From assembly GCA_018369555.1 (NCBI GenBank), contig JAGZCC010000008.1, positions 1-50,827 of the forward strand: a stretch of DNA of 50,827 bases, given 5' to 3'. Position numbers and translations under genes: made by a program. Shown here one piece after another: positions 34,514-44,694 of this stretch. Numbering within the stretch: the stretch's first letter is position 1; each line of letters begins with the position of its first letter. The notes under the pieces are model-generated. The model saw only the letters and a program-made list of their open reading frames with translations, made no database searches and was not told where the DNA came from. This stretch comes from Thomasclavelia spiroformis (GTDB taxonomy: Bacteria; Bacillota_I; Bacilli_A; Erysipelotrichales; Coprobacillaceae).

Positions 34514-35089
34514 ATGTCAGCAGAAGCAATTAAAGCAAAAAGCGCATTAGTCGAAGAAATCGCAACTAAGTTGAAAGATGCTCAATCTGCAGTAATCGTT
34601 GAATATCGTGGATTATCTGTAGCTGAAGTTACAGAATTACGTAGAAATTTACGCGATGAAGATGTTGAATTTAAAGTTTATAAAAACACTTTAGTTCGTA
34701 GAGCAACTGAATCAACTGGTTATGAAGAACTTAATGCACAATTAACTGGACCAAATGCAATTGCATTTGGACATAGTGATGCTGTAGCACCAGCTAGAGT
34801 ACTAGCAAAATTCGCTAAAGATCATGAAGCTTTAGTAATTAAAGCTGGAGTGGTTGAAGGTAAAGTTCTAGATGTAGAAGAAATTAAAGAAATTTCTAAA
34901 TTACCTAATCGTGAAGGTATGTACTCTATGTTACTTGGTATGTTACAAGCACCAGTTAGCAAATTTGCACGTGTAGTAAAAGCTGTTGCAGAAGCTAAAG
35001 AAAGTGGAAGCGAAGCAGAAACTAAAGAAGATGCAGCACCTGTAGAAGAAGCTGCAAGTGAAGAAACAAAAGTGGAAACAGCTGAATAA
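34514..35089 (+). CDS. rplJ: Ribosomal protein L10
   Basis: A 191-residue protein that anchors L7/L12 dimers on the ribosome. AVIVEYRGLSVAEVTELRRNLR (start of the RNA-binding domain, about 25-45) and YKNTLVRRA are typical. The C-terminus has an acidic, alanine- and glutamate-rich tail of about 20 residues beyond the usual L12-binding helix. The start is ATG 34514, because AGGAGG at 34501-34506 is too close to the in-frame GTG at 34508. Translation is probably controlled by its own leader. Confidence 0.97.
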   Translation: MSAEAIKAKSALVEEIATKLKDAQSAVIVEYRGLSVAEVTELRRNLRDEDVEFKVYKNTLVRRATESTGYEELNAQLTGPNAIAFGHSDAVAPARVLAKFAKDHEALVIKAGVVEGKVLDVEEIKEISKLPNREGMYSMLLGMLQAPVSKFARVVKAVAEAKESGSEAETKEDAAPVEEAASEETKVETAE

Positions 35090-35120
35090 TCAGCTTAGAT
35101 AAAATTGGAGGAGAATGAAC

Positions 35121-35492
35121 ATGGCAAAATTAACACATGAAGATATTTTAGCTTACTTAGAAGAAGCTACAATCTTAGAATTAAATGATTTAGTAAAAGC
35201 AATTGAAGAAAAATTTGATGTAACTGCTGCTGCACCTGTAGCTGTAGCTGCTGCTGGAACTGAAGAAGCTGCTGGAGAACCAGCTAACGTTACTGTAACT
35301 TTAACTGCTCCTGGTGGAACTAAAGTTGCTGTAATCAAAGTTGTAAGAGAAATTACAGGATTAGGATTAGTTGATGCTAAAGGATTAGTTGACAAAGTAC
35401 CATCTGTAATCAAAGAAAACATTCCTGCTGCTGAAGGAGCTGAAATTAAAGAAAAATTAGAAGCTGCTGGAGCAACTGTTGAAGTTAAATAA
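35121..35492 (+). CDS. rplL: Ribosomal protein L7/L12
   Basis: A 123-residue stalk protein. An N-terminal dimerisation helix (MAKLTHEDILAYLEEATILE), an alanine-rich hinge (about 40-55) and a C-terminal factor-binding domain (KVAVIKVVREITGLGLVDAK) are clear. The start is ATG 35121; the ATG at 35115 would overlap the GGAGGAG site. A strong terminator follows at 35508, which separates the stalk genes from rpoBC transcription in part. Confidence 0.98.
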   Translation: MAKLTHEDILAYLEEATILELNDLVKAIEEKFDVTAAAPVAVAAAGTEEAAGEPANVTVTLTAPGGTKVAVIKVVREITGLGLVDAKGLVDKVPSVIKENIPAAEGAEIKEKLEAAGATVEVK

Positions 35493-35507
35493 TTATTTTA
35501 ACTAATC

Positions 35508-35530
35508 AAGAGCCCAAATAGGGCTCTTTT
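35508..35530 (+). terminator. Terminator after rplL
   Basis: AAGAGCCC (35508-35515) pairs with GGGCTCTT (35521-35528), loop AAATA, then TT. It lies 16 bases past the stop. Confidence 0.85.
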
Positions 35531-35545
35531 ATGTTGGGAGGAAAT

Positions 35546-36139
35546 ATGAAACATTATTATACAGAAAATAATGATTTAATAAGTGAGCCAGAACGATTTG
35601 TTTTTAATTATCGAGATAAAGCATTAACGTTTATTAGTGATAATGGCGTTTTTTCGAAAAAGATGATAGATTACGGTTCGAGGGTTTTGTTGGAAGCGAT
35701 TAGCATAGATTCGAGTAAAAAAACTTTGTTAGATATGGGGTGTGGATATGGGACGTTTGGAATTGCGTTAAAAAGTGTGTATCCATTCTTAGAGATTGAT
35801 ATGGTTGATGTAAATGACCGTGCTTTAAATCTTGCTAATGAAAATTTGAAATTGAATAATATAAGTGCAGATGTTTATTTAAGTAATACTTATGATGAAG
35901 TAAAAAATAAATATGATTTAATCGTAACAAATCCACCTATTAGAGCCGGAAAAGAAGTAGTTACGAGAATTTTAGTCGAATCAAAGAAATATTTAAATTT
36001 AAATGGTGAGATTTGGGTGGTTATTCAAAAAAAACAAGGTGCTCCATCTGCTAAGAAGAATTTGGAGTCTGTATTTAAAAAGGTTGATATAATAAAAAGG
36101 GATAAAGGATATTACATATTGAGAGCAATTAATCTATAA
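35546..36139 (+). CDS. RsmC-type rRNA small-subunit methyltransferase-like protein (YbxB homologue)
   Basis: A 197-residue class I SAM-dependent methyltransferase. The SAM motif LLDMGCGYGTFGI (near residues 65-77), the acidic motif IDMVDVND and the catalytic NPPI motif (VTNPPIRAG, near 130) show an RsmC/RlmG-like N2-guanine methyltransferase. The place between rplL and rpoB is that of B. subtilis ybxB, supporting orthology; the exact rRNA base is not known. ATG 35546 is chosen because GGGAGGA lies 4-10 bases upstream; the in-frame ATG at 35531 lies before that site, inside the rplL terminator. Confidence 0.87.
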   Translation: MKHYYTENNDLISEPERFVFNYRDKALTFISDNGVFSKKMIDYGSRVLLEAISIDSSKKTLLDMGCGYGTFGIALKSVYPFLEIDMVDVNDRALNLANENLKLNNISADVYLSNTYDEVKNKYDLIVTNPPIRAGKEVVTRILVESKKYLNLNGEIWVVIQKKQGAPSAKKNLESVFKKVDIIKRDKGYYILRAINL

Positions 36140-36222
36140 TTTTATTAAATGAATTTGAAATGTTGTGAAATAATCAAGGTTTTTGATGTCAATAGTTTTT
36201 TTGGTATTTTTTTTAAAACTTA

Positions 36223-36251
36223 TTGACTTTAAAAAAACCTTGTGATAAAGT
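36223..36251 (+). promoter_or_regulatory. σA promoter with extended -10 before rpoBC
   Basis: TTGACT (36223-36228), 17-base spacer, TGATAAAGT giving an extended -10 (36243-36251). It lies about 90 bases upstream of the rpoB start. Confidence 0.65.
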
Positions 36252-36339
36252 ATTAAAATGCCTATTAATGTTTAAAATCAAGCGCATTGTACGATCTAAA
36301 ACATGTTGATAGAGAAAAATAAAGGGGTGGAGTTAATAC

Positions 36340-39300
36340 GTGGAAAACAAAATGACCAAAGCAAAGAGTAAAATTAATCGTCGTAATTATTCGAGAATAA
36401 GTGGATCTTTAGAACTTCCAAATTTAGTAGAAATTCAGACAAACTCATATAAATGGTTTAAAGAAGTAGGAATTAAAGAAGTTTTTGAAGATATCTACCC
36501 AATTACTAACTTTAATGAGACTTTATCGTTAGAATTTGTAGATTGTGTATTTGATGAAGCAAAACACTCAGTTGAAGAAAGTAAAGATCGTGATGCAAAC
36601 TATGCAGCACCTATTAGAGCATCTTTACGCTTAGTAAATTCAACAACTGGTGAGATAAAAGAACAGGAAGTATTTATGGGAGATTTCCCATTAATGACAG
36701 ATTCTGGGACTTTTATAATTAACGGTGCTGAGCGTGTTATTGTATCACAATTAGTTCGCTCACCTGGAGCATATTTTGCAGATGCACTAGATAAAAGTGG
36801 AAAAACTGTATTTAATGGAAGCATTATACCATCAAGAGGAACTTGGTTGGAATTTGAAAATGATGCCAAAGATGTTTTAAATGTGCGCATCGATCGTAAT
36901 AGAAAGATGCCTGGTACAGTGTTATTAAGAGCTTTAGGTTTATCAAGTAATGATGAAATCATTGATGTTTTTGGTGAACATGAGTTTATTTTAAACACAT
37001 TAGCTAAAGATAATACAACAAACATGGAAGAAGCTTTAATTGAAATTTATAATAAATTAAGACCTGGAGAACCAGCAACATTAGAGGGAGCAAATAACTT
37101 ATTATTCGCAAAATTCTTTGATTATAAACGTTATGATTTAGCAAAAGCTGGTAGATTTAAATTTAAGAAAAAATTAAGTCTTTTAGATCGTATTTCTGGA
37201 CGTGTTTTAGCTGAGGACTTAGTTGATATTGACGGTAATGTAGTCTATGCTGAAGGGACATACATTAGCCAAGAAGTTATTGATGTAATTAAGCCGGTGC
37301 TTGAAGCTGGCGCTCATACACGTGAAATTAATACTAACCCTAGATTAGAATCAAATGGTGTTATTCAAATTTTAGATGTGTATGTCGATGATTCAAAAAG
37401 TAAAAAAATGCGTGTAATTGGAACAGATTTATCATTAGATAGTAAGTTTGTGACTATTTCTGACATGATTGCAGCATATTCTTATATGTTTAATCTAGTT
37501 GATATTTATAATTCGTTAGATTTAACAGCAGAAGATAGTGTTAATTTTATGTCACGTATTGGTCTATTGGATGACATTGATCATTTAGGAAATAGGCGTG
37601 TACGTTCTGTTGGGGAACTAATTCAAAATCAATTTAGAATTGGTTTATCAAGAATGGAAAGAGTCGTTAAGGAAAGAATGTCTTTATCGGAAGTAGATTC
37701 AATAACTCCACAATCATTAACTAATATTCGACCATTAACAGCTGCTATTAAAGAATTCTTCTCATCATCTCAATTGTCACAGTTTATGGATCAGATTAAC
37801 CCTCTTGCAGAGTTGACTAACAAGCGTCGTTTGTCTGCATTGGGACCTGGAGGATTAAGTCGTGATCGTGCTGGCTATGAGGTTCGTGACGTTCATGCTT
37901 CTCACTACGGTAGAATTTGTCCAATTGAAACACCTGAAGGACCAAACATTGGTTTGATCACAACATTGGCTTCATATGCTAAAATTAATGAATATGGTTT
38001 TATTGAAACACCATATCGTAAAGTAAATAATTGTATAATTGATGAAAATGATGTTCGCTATTTAACAGCCGATGAAGAAAAGAATTATATTATTGCGCAA
38101 TCAAATGTAAAAACTGATGAAAATGGAACTATTTTGGATGAACAAGTTATTGCCCGTCATTTGGGTGAAAATATTATGGCAAAACGTGAAGAAATTGATT
38201 TTATTGATATTTCACCAAAGCAAATTGTTTCTGTTGCCACTTCATGTATTCCGTTCCTTGAAAATGATGATGCTACTCGTGCATTGATGGGGGCAAACAT
38301 GCAACGTCAAGCAGTACCATTGTTAAATCCACATACTCCATTTGTTGGAACAGGGATGGAACATCAAGCAGCACGCGATTCTGGGGCAGCTGTTGTTGCA
38401 AGAGAAGATGGTGTTGTAAAATATGTTGACGCTAAAAAGATTATTATTGAAGATGATGAGGGTGTTGAACATCGTTATCGCTTATCAAAGTTTAAAATTT
38501 CAAATGCAGGTACATGTATTAATCAAAAACCAATTGTTAAAAATGGAGAGTCTGTATTAAAAGGACAGGTCATCGCTGATGGTCCAGCAATGGAACAGGG
38601 TGAATTAGCATTAGGGCAAAATGTTTTAGTTGGTTTCATGGAATGGAATGGATATAATTACGAAGATGCTGTAATTATGTCTGAAAGATTAGTTAAAGAA
38701 GATGTGTATACTTCAATTCATATTGATGAATATGCAATTGAATGTCGAGACACAAAACTTGGACCTGAAGAAATTACTCGTGATATTCCTAATGTTGGTG
38801 ATGATGCTCGTAAAAATCTAAATAGTGATGGTATTATCATGATAGGTGCTGAAGTAAAAGAAGGAGATATTTTGGTTGGTAAAGTTACTCCAAAGGGTCA
38901 AGCAGAACTTTCAGCAGAAGAAAAATTATTATTAGCAATTTTTGGTGAAAAGTCACGTGAAGTTAAAGATAATTCATTAAGAGTACCACATGGTGGCGCT
39001 GGAATTGTTCATGATATTAAAGTGTTTGAAAGAAAAAATGGCGATGAATTACAACCAGGTGTAAATAAAGTAGTAAAAGTATATATTGTACAAAAAAGAA
39101 AAATCTCTGAAGGAGATAAAATGGCAGGGCGCCATGGAAATAAAGGGGTTATTTCTAAAATTTTACCAATTGAAGATATGCCACATTTAGAAGATGGAAC
39201 ACCTTTGGATATCATGTTAAATCCGCTAGGGGTACCTTCACGTATGAACATTGGACAAGTACTTGAATTGCATTTAGGATATGCAGCTCGTCAATTAGGT

Positions 39301-40014
39301 TTATACATTGCTACACCAGCATTTGATGGTTTACATCCAAGTGATTTAGAAGATATTATGGCAGAGGCTGGAATGTCTAAAGATGGAAAGCAACCAGTAA
39401 TTTCTGGACGTACTGGAGAATATTTTGATAATAATATTTCTGTAGGAATTATGTATATGATCAAATTAGCGCACATGGTTGATGATAAGTTACATGCTCG
39501 TTCAGTCGGCCCATATTCGTTGGTAACTCAACAACCATTAGGTGGTAAAGCACAAAATGGTGGACAAAGATTTGGTGAAATGGAAGTTTGGGCTCTTGAA
39601 GCATATGGAGCAGCATATACATTACGTGAAATTTTAACTGTTAAATCAGATGATGTAGTTGGACGAGTTAAGACATATGAAGCAATTGTTAAAGGACAGC
39701 CATTACCTGAACCAGGATTGCCTGAATCATTTAGAGTTTTAAAGAAAGAATTACAAGCACTTGCATTAGATGTGCGATTATTAGATGAAAATGATAATGA
39801 AGTTGACATGCGTAATATCGAAGAAGAGGAACATCGTTTTCCACGTAGTATCGATAAAGATGAAGTGATTGAAACTCCAAAAAATGATGACGATGTTTTG
39901 GAAGAAATTATTGAAGATGATTTAAATGTAGAGGAATGCGACGCATGTGAAGAAAATAGCTTTGAGGACAATGACTTCGAAGACAACGATATTGAAGAAA
40001 GTGAATCATTATAG
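36340..40014 (+). CDS. rpoB: RNA polymerase β subunit
   Basis: A 1224-residue core polymerase subunit. The rifampicin-pocket region reads SSSQLSQFMDQINPLAELTN followed by KRRLSALGPGG. The residue equal to E. coli His526 is Asn494; Gln513, Asp516 and Ser531 equivalents are unchanged. RPLTAAIKEFF, YGRICPIETPEGPNIGLI and the C-terminal anchor with GEMEVWALEAYGAAYTL are normal. The end is an acidic tail rich in Glu and Asp. Start GTG 36340 has AAGGGGTGG 7 bases upstream; the ATG 12 bases later is possible. The substitution predicts natural rifampicin resistance. Confidence 0.98.
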   Translation: MENKMTKAKSKINRRNYSRISGSLELPNLVEIQTNSYKWFKEVGIKEVFEDIYPITNFNETLSLEFVDCVFDEAKHSVEESKDRDANYAAPIRASLRLVNSTTGEIKEQEVFMGDFPLMTDSGTFIINGAERVIVSQLVRSPGAYFADALDKSGKTVFNGSIIPSRGTWLEFENDAKDVLNVRIDRNRKMPGTVLLRALGLSSNDEIIDVFGEHEFILNTLAKDNTTNMEEALIEIYNKLRPGEPATLEGANNLLFAKFFDYKRYDLAKAGRFKFKKKLSLLDRISGRVLAEDLVDIDGNVVYAEGTYISQEVIDVIKPVLEAGAHTREINTNPRLESNGVIQILDVYVDDSKSKKMRVIGTDLSLDSKFVTISDMIAAYSYMFNLVDIYNSLDLTAEDSVNFMSRIGLLDDIDHLGNRRVRSVGELIQNQFRIGLSRMERVVKERMSLSEVDSITPQSLTNIRPLTAAIKEFFSSSQLSQFMDQINPLAELTNKRRLSALGPGGLSRDRAGYEVRDVHASHYGRICPIETPEGPNIGLITTLASYAKINEYGFIETPYRKVNNCIIDENDVRYLTADEEKNYIIAQSNVKTDENGTILDEQVIARHLGENIMAKREEIDFIDISPKQIVSVATSCIPFLENDDATRALMGANMQRQAVPLLNPHTPFVGTGMEHQAARDSGAAVVAREDGVVKYVDAKKIIIEDDEGVEHRYRLSKFKISNAGTCINQKPIVKNGESVLKGQVIADGPAMEQGELALGQNVLVGFMEWNGYNYEDAVIMSERLVKEDVYTSIHIDEYAIECRDTKLGPEEITRDIPNVGDDARKNLNSDGIIMIGAEVKEGDILVGKVTPKGQAELSAEEKLLLAIFGEKSREVKDNSLRVPHGGAGIVHDIKVFERKNGDELQPGVNKVVKVYIVQKRKISEGDKMAGRHGNKGVISKILPIEDMPHLEDGTPLDIMLNPLGVPSRMNIGQVLELHLGYAARQLGLYIATPAFDGLHPSDLEDIMAEAGMSKDGKQPVISGRTGEYFDNNISVGIMYMIKLAHMVDDKLHARSVGPYSLVTQQPLGGKAQNGGQRFGEMEVWALEAYGAAYTLREILTVKSDDVVGRVKTYEAIVKGQPLPEPGLPESFRVLKKELQALALDVRLLDENDNEVDMRNIEEEEHRFPRSIDKDEVIETPKNDDDVLEEIIEDDLNVEECDACEENSFEDNDFEDNDIEESESL

Positions 40015-40025
40015 GAGGAATTACG

Positions 40026-43000
40026 ATGGCAAATACAAATAAATTCTCAGCGATTCAAATTGGTTTAGCTTCGCCTCAGAAGATTCGCGAATGGTCTTAT
40101 GGTGAAGTAAAAAAACCAGAAACAATTAATTATCGTTCTCAAAAACCAGAAAAAGATGGATTATTCTGTGAAAGAATTTTTGGACCGTCTAAAGATTGGG
40201 AATGTAGTTGTGGTAAATACAAGAAAGTACGTTATAAGGGCGTGGTTTGTGATCGATGTGGTGTTGAAGTAACTAAATCTGCTGTTAGACGTGAAAGAAT
40301 GGGACATATAGAATTAGCAACACCAATTGCGCATATTTGGTATTTAAAGGGGATTCCTTCAAGAATGGGGCTTATTCTTGATATGTCACCAAAACAACTA
40401 GAAGAAATAATTTATTTTGTTTCATACGTTGTTATTGATAAAGGAAGTACACCATTAGAATATAAGCAAGTATTATCTGAAAGAGATTATCGTAAATGTT
40501 TTGAACAATTTGGGCATACTTTTGAAGCAAAAATTGGTGCAGAAGCGATTCAAACATTATTGAAACAAGTTGATTTAGATAGTGAGTTTGAAAAAGTAAG
40601 TAAAGAATTAAAAGAAGCTCAAGGACAAAGAAGATCAAAATTATTGAAACGCTTAGAAGCAATTGAAGCGTTTAGATCTTCTGAAAATCAACCTGAATGG
40701 ATGATTTTAGAAGCATTACCTGTAATTCCACCTGATTTACGCCCAATGTTACAATTAGATGGAGGACGTTTTGCAACTTCGGATTTAAACGATTTATATC
40801 GTAGAGTTATTACTCGTAATAATCGTTTAAAAAAATTATTAGAATTAGGAACACCATCAATTATTGTACAAAATGAAAAGAGAATGCTACAGGAAGCAGT
40901 GGATGCTTTAATTGATAATGGACGTCGCTCTAAACCTATTACAGGTGCTGGTGGAAGAGCGTTGAAATCATTAAGTCATACATTGAAAGGAAAACAAGGA
41001 CGTTTTCGTCAAAACTTACTTGGTAAACGTGTTGATTACTCAGGACGTTCAGTTATTGCTGTTGGACCAGATTTAAAAATGTATCAATGTGGAATTCCAC
41101 GTGAGATGGCCTTAAATTTATTTAAACCATTTGTTATTAATGGATTAGTTAGAGATCAATTGGCTACTAATATTAAGGCGGCTGAAAGATTAATTGATAA
41201 AATGGATGATCGCATTTGGCCAATTGTTGAAGAAGTAATTAAACAACATCCAGTTTTATTAAACCGTGCTCCTACATTACATAGACTTGGAATTCAAGCG
41301 TTTGAACCAAAATTAGTTGAAGGTCGTGCAATTCGTCTACATCCATTAGTAACTCCAGCATTTAACGCTGACTTCGATGGGGATCAAATGGCTGTTCATG
41401 TTCCATTAGGAGAAGAAGCTATTCAAGAGGCACGTCAATTAATGTTGGGATCTAATAATATTTTAGGTCCTAAAGATGGAAAACCAATTGTTACTCCATC
41501 TCAGGATATGGTTTTAGGTAATTATTATTTGACTTTAGAGGATAAAGAAAGTAAAGGTGAAGGAACAGTTTTTGCTGATAGAAATGAAGTAGATCATGCT
41601 TATTTTGCTAAAACAGTTGGATTGCATACTAGAGTGGCAATTAAAGCATCAGCATTAAAAAATAATACCTTTACTGAAAGTCAAAATAATAGCTATTTAA
41701 TTACTACAGTTGGTAAAATCTTCTTCAATGATATTTTTGATGGACAGTTTCCGTTTATTAATGATTCAAGTACAGAAAATTTAACTGCAACACCTGATAA
41801 ATATTTTGTCCCAATGGGAACAAATATTAAAGAGCATATTAAAAATCAACCAATTATTAAACCGTTGAATAAAAAATCATTAGGGAAAATAATTGATGAG
41901 GTATTTAAGCATCAAGCTATGTCAGATACAAGTTTAATGCTTGATAAATTAAAAGATCAAGGATTCTACTATTCAACAATTGCAGGAACTACTGTTTCAG
42001 TTTATGATATTCAAGTACCGCAAGCTAAATATGAAATCTTTGATGAAGCAGATGAAAAGCTTGAACAAATTAAGAAATTTTATAATAAAGGAAAATTAAC
42101 TGAATCTGAAAGATATCAAAATGTAATTAAATTATGGACAGATGTAAAAGATCAGGTACAAGAAGTAGTTAGAGAAGAATTTGAGGCTGATGATCGTAAT
42201 CCAATCTTTATTATGTCAGATTCAGGAGCGCGTGGATCACTATCTAACTTTACACAATTAGTAGGTATGCGTGGATTGATGTCAAATCCAAAAGGTGAAA
42301 CCATGGAATTACCTATTAAGTCTTCATTTAGAGAAGGTTTAACTGCATCTGAATTCTTTATCTCGACTCATGGTGCGCGTAAAGGATCAACTGATACAGC
42401 ATTAAAAACTGCCGATTCTGGGTATTTGACAAGACGTTTAGTGGACGTTGCACAAGAAGTTATTATTTCAGAAGATGATTGTGGAACAGATCGTGGTTTT
42501 GTTGTAACTGAATTATATAACAATGATGATAAATCAATTATTGTACCTCTATATGACCGTTTAGTTGGACGTTTTTCACAAAAAGATATTTTTCATCCAG
42601 AAACAAAGGAATTAATTATTTCTAGTGGTGAATTAATTACTGAGGTTTTAGCAGATGAGATTGTTAATGCAGGAATTAAAGAGGTTGAAATTCGCTCTGT
42701 ACTAGGATGTATTGCTAAAGGCGGAGTTTGTCGTAAATGTTATGGTCGAAATTTAGCCACTGGTAATGTTGTTGAATTAGGAGAAGCGGTAGGAATCATG
42801 GCTGCTCAATCAATCGGGGAACCTGGAACCCAACTTACAATGCGTACTTTCCATGATGGAGGAGTAGCAGGTGGAGCTGATATTACTCAAGGTTTACCAC
42901 GTATTCAAGAATTATTTGAAGCGCGTAATCCTAAAGCAAAATCAATAATTAGTGAAATTGAAGGAAATATAACTAATTTAATTGATAATGCAGGAAGAAT

Positions 43001-43691
43001 TGAAGTTGTAGTTGCCAATGAATTAGAAACTCGTAGTTATTTAGCCCCATATGGTGCTAAAATAAGAGGTAATGTGGGCGATCATATTAATATAGGTGAT
43101 AAAATAACTAAAGGGTCTATTGATCCAAAAGAATTATTATCTGTTGCAGATGTTGAAACAGTAGAAAATTATATAATTAAAGAAGTTCAAAAAGTATATC
43201 GTATACAAGGGATTGAAATTTCAGATAAACATATTGAAATTATTGTTAAACAAATGCTTAGAAAAATGAAAGTTATTGAAGGTGGAGATACTGGCTGCTT
43301 ACCAGGTACAAATGTTAATATTAGTGCATTTACTGAGTTAAACCGTGAAGTTTTAAAAGAGGGTAAACATCCAGCTGTTGCACGACCTGTATTATTAGGA
43401 ATTACCAAAGCTTCTCTTGAAACAGAATCATTCTTATCGGCAGCTTCGTTCCAAGAAACTACTAAAATTTTGACAGATGCCGCAATAAAAGGTAAAAAGG
43501 ATTTATTAAAGGGATTAAAAGAAAATGTTTTAATTGGTAAATTGTTACCAGCAGGAACAGGTTTGCGAGGTCCTTTAAAATCACCGGAAACCTTAGCAAA
43601 AGAAGCAGAAGAAGTAATTGCAAAGACAACTCAAGATGAATCAGATGTTGATATAAATAATGAATTTGAAGAAAGCAGTATAGCAGAGTAG
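40026..43691 (+). CDS. rpoC: RNA polymerase β' subunit
   Basis: A 1221-residue core polymerase subunit. N-terminal zinc site ECSCGKYKKVRYKGVVCDRCG (about residues 59-80, four Cys); the catalytic magnesium motif NADFDGD in AFNADFDGDQMAVHVPL; the trigger loop region GLMSNPKGETMELPI and EGLTASEFFISTHGARKG; and the second zinc site with Cys residues in GCIAKGGVCRKCYG. It starts 11 bases after rpoB with AGGAGG as ribosome site. The gene is intact and of standard size, and ends with a terminator at 43726. Confidence 0.98.
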   Translation: MANTNKFSAIQIGLASPQKIREWSYGEVKKPETINYRSQKPEKDGLFCERIFGPSKDWECSCGKYKKVRYKGVVCDRCGVEVTKSAVRRERMGHIELATPIAHIWYLKGIPSRMGLILDMSPKQLEEIIYFVSYVVIDKGSTPLEYKQVLSERDYRKCFEQFGHTFEAKIGAEAIQTLLKQVDLDSEFEKVSKELKEAQGQRRSKLLKRLEAIEAFRSSENQPEWMILEALPVIPPDLRPMLQLDGGRFATSDLNDLYRRVITRNNRLKKLLELGTPSIIVQNEKRMLQEAVDALIDNGRRSKPITGAGGRALKSLSHTLKGKQGRFRQNLLGKRVDYSGRSVIAVGPDLKMYQCGIPREMALNLFKPFVINGLVRDQLATNIKAAERLIDKMDDRIWPIVEEVIKQHPVLLNRAPTLHRLGIQAFEPKLVEGRAIRLHPLVTPAFNADFDGDQMAVHVPLGEEAIQEARQLMLGSNNILGPKDGKPIVTPSQDMVLGNYYLTLEDKESKGEGTVFADRNEVDHAYFAKTVGLHTRVAIKASALKNNTFTESQNNSYLITTVGKIFFNDIFDGQFPFINDSSTENLTATPDKYFVPMGTNIKEHIKNQPIIKPLNKKSLGKIIDEVFKHQAMSDTSLMLDKLKDQGFYYSTIAGTTVSVYDIQVPQAKYEIFDEADEKLEQIKKFYNKGKLTESERYQNVIKLWTDVKDQVQEVVREEFEADDRNPIFIMSDSGARGSLSNFTQLVGMRGLMSNPKGETMELPIKSSFREGLTASEFFISTHGARKGSTDTALKTADSGYLTRRLVDVAQEVIISEDDCGTDRGFVVTELYNNDDKSIIVPLYDRLVGRFSQKDIFHPETKELIISSGELITEVLADEIVNAGIKEVEIRSVLGCIAKGGVCRKCYGRNLATGNVVELGEAVGIMAAQSIGEPGTQLTMRTFHDGGVAGGADITQGLPRIQELFEARNPKAKSIISEIEGNITNLIDNAGRIEVVVANELETRSYLAPYGAKIRGNVGDHINIGDKITKGSIDPKELLSVADVETVENYIIKEVQKVYRIQGIEISDKHIEIIVKQMLRKMKVIEGGDTGCLPGTNVNISAFTELNREVLKEGKHPAVARPVLLGITKASLETESFLSAASFQETTKILTDAAIKGKKDLLKGLKENVLIGKLLPAGTGLRGPLKSPETLAKEAEEVIAKTTQDESDVDINNEFEESSIAE

Positions 43692-43725
43692 ATATTTGTT
43701 TTGTTTAAATGACAGATTAATTTGT

Positions 43726-43759
43726 AAAAGGATTAGCTAATAATTGGTTAATCCTTTTA
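43726..43759 (+). terminator. Terminator after rpoC
   Basis: AAAAGGATTA (43726-43735) pairs with TAATCCTTTT (43749-43758). Confidence 0.8.
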
Positions 43760-44571
43760 GTCTATTAGATAATCATTATATTTAGATGATGAAAATCAAT
43801 ATTGTAATTGATAGTCATTAACTAATATCAAAAATTAATTAAACTGTTACTTGTGATATGGTTGCTAAAAAGATAATGTAGCCTACTTTTCTTGTTGATT
43901 TTTAACTTGAATGAGTAGATATTTTTGTTAATTACGAGTTTTAGTGTATTTGATAATGGGTGTAATTATATTTTTAATCCTTGAATAGTTGTAATATTTA
44001 ATGTATTAAAGTCTTTAAAATATTTAAGATTAGATAAATTTTCTTTATGTTTTCAATGTGTAATAATTTATTTAGTTAAGATTTTTTTCAATTTATTTGT
44101 ATTAAATTTTTAATGATTTTATATATGCTATAGTTTATTTGACTTTATATTATAGTTGGAGCTAAATGCTAAGATTTACTGATTTATTTTTCAACTAGCT
44201 TTTTACTACGTCACATCTTAAATATGGATGGCTTTTATTAGTAGGATTAGTTAAATTTATTTTGAGCGAATGTTGTTTGATATCTAATTACTTTAATTTT
44301 TTGATGATGAATATATAGCAGAGGATACTAATAAAAATAATCTGTAACTAAAATCAAATAAAGAAAATAAAAACATATTTCTGTAATCACGTTTGATGCG
44401 AATATCATTTCTAATAAATAATATAATACATTTTTATACACAATATTTTATAATTGGTATTATGATATTGATAATGGGAGGATTTTATAATAATCATAAA
44501 ATTTAGTTTAAGAGTAATTTATTTAAGATATATAAGAATTGTTATTTTTTAAGAAAAATTACAAAATTATA
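43760..44571. other. AT-rich stretch of about 810 bases without genes
   Basis: No frame longer than about 40 codons with a ribosome site is seen on either strand, and stop codons are dense. No RNA gene or known repeat is recognised. In many Firmicutes this place holds the L7Ae-like K-turn protein gene (ybxF/rplGB); it is absent. The stretch may be long decayed sequence. A weak inverted repeat ATTTTAT/ATAAAAT lies near 44483-44503. Confidence 0.6.
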
Positions 44572-44600
44572 TTGACATGGTTTAATAAATAGATTAATAT
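44572..44600 (+). promoter_or_regulatory. σA promoter of the str operon
   Basis: TTGACA (44572-44577), 17-base spacer and TAATAT (44595-44600). The start of rpsL lies 95 bases downstream; the leader in between can form a small hairpin AAACAC/GTGTTT (near 44648-44670). Confidence 0.65.
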
Positions 44601-44694
44601 AACTTACGGTGCCTGTTATGGGGGCGCATTACTTATTATGAAATGTGAAACACCCGGATTTGTGTGTTTAGATATTGAAGAAAGGAGAAAAAGA

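Noticed and set aside
35153..35422. Alanine- and threonine-rich frame opposite rplL
   Set aside because: It is a shadow of the alanine-rich rplL gene on the other strand.
44638..44694. Longer frame ahead of rpsL
   Set aside because: S12 proteins begin at MPTINQLVRQG and the AAAGGAG site is placed for ATG 44695; the upstream part is leader.
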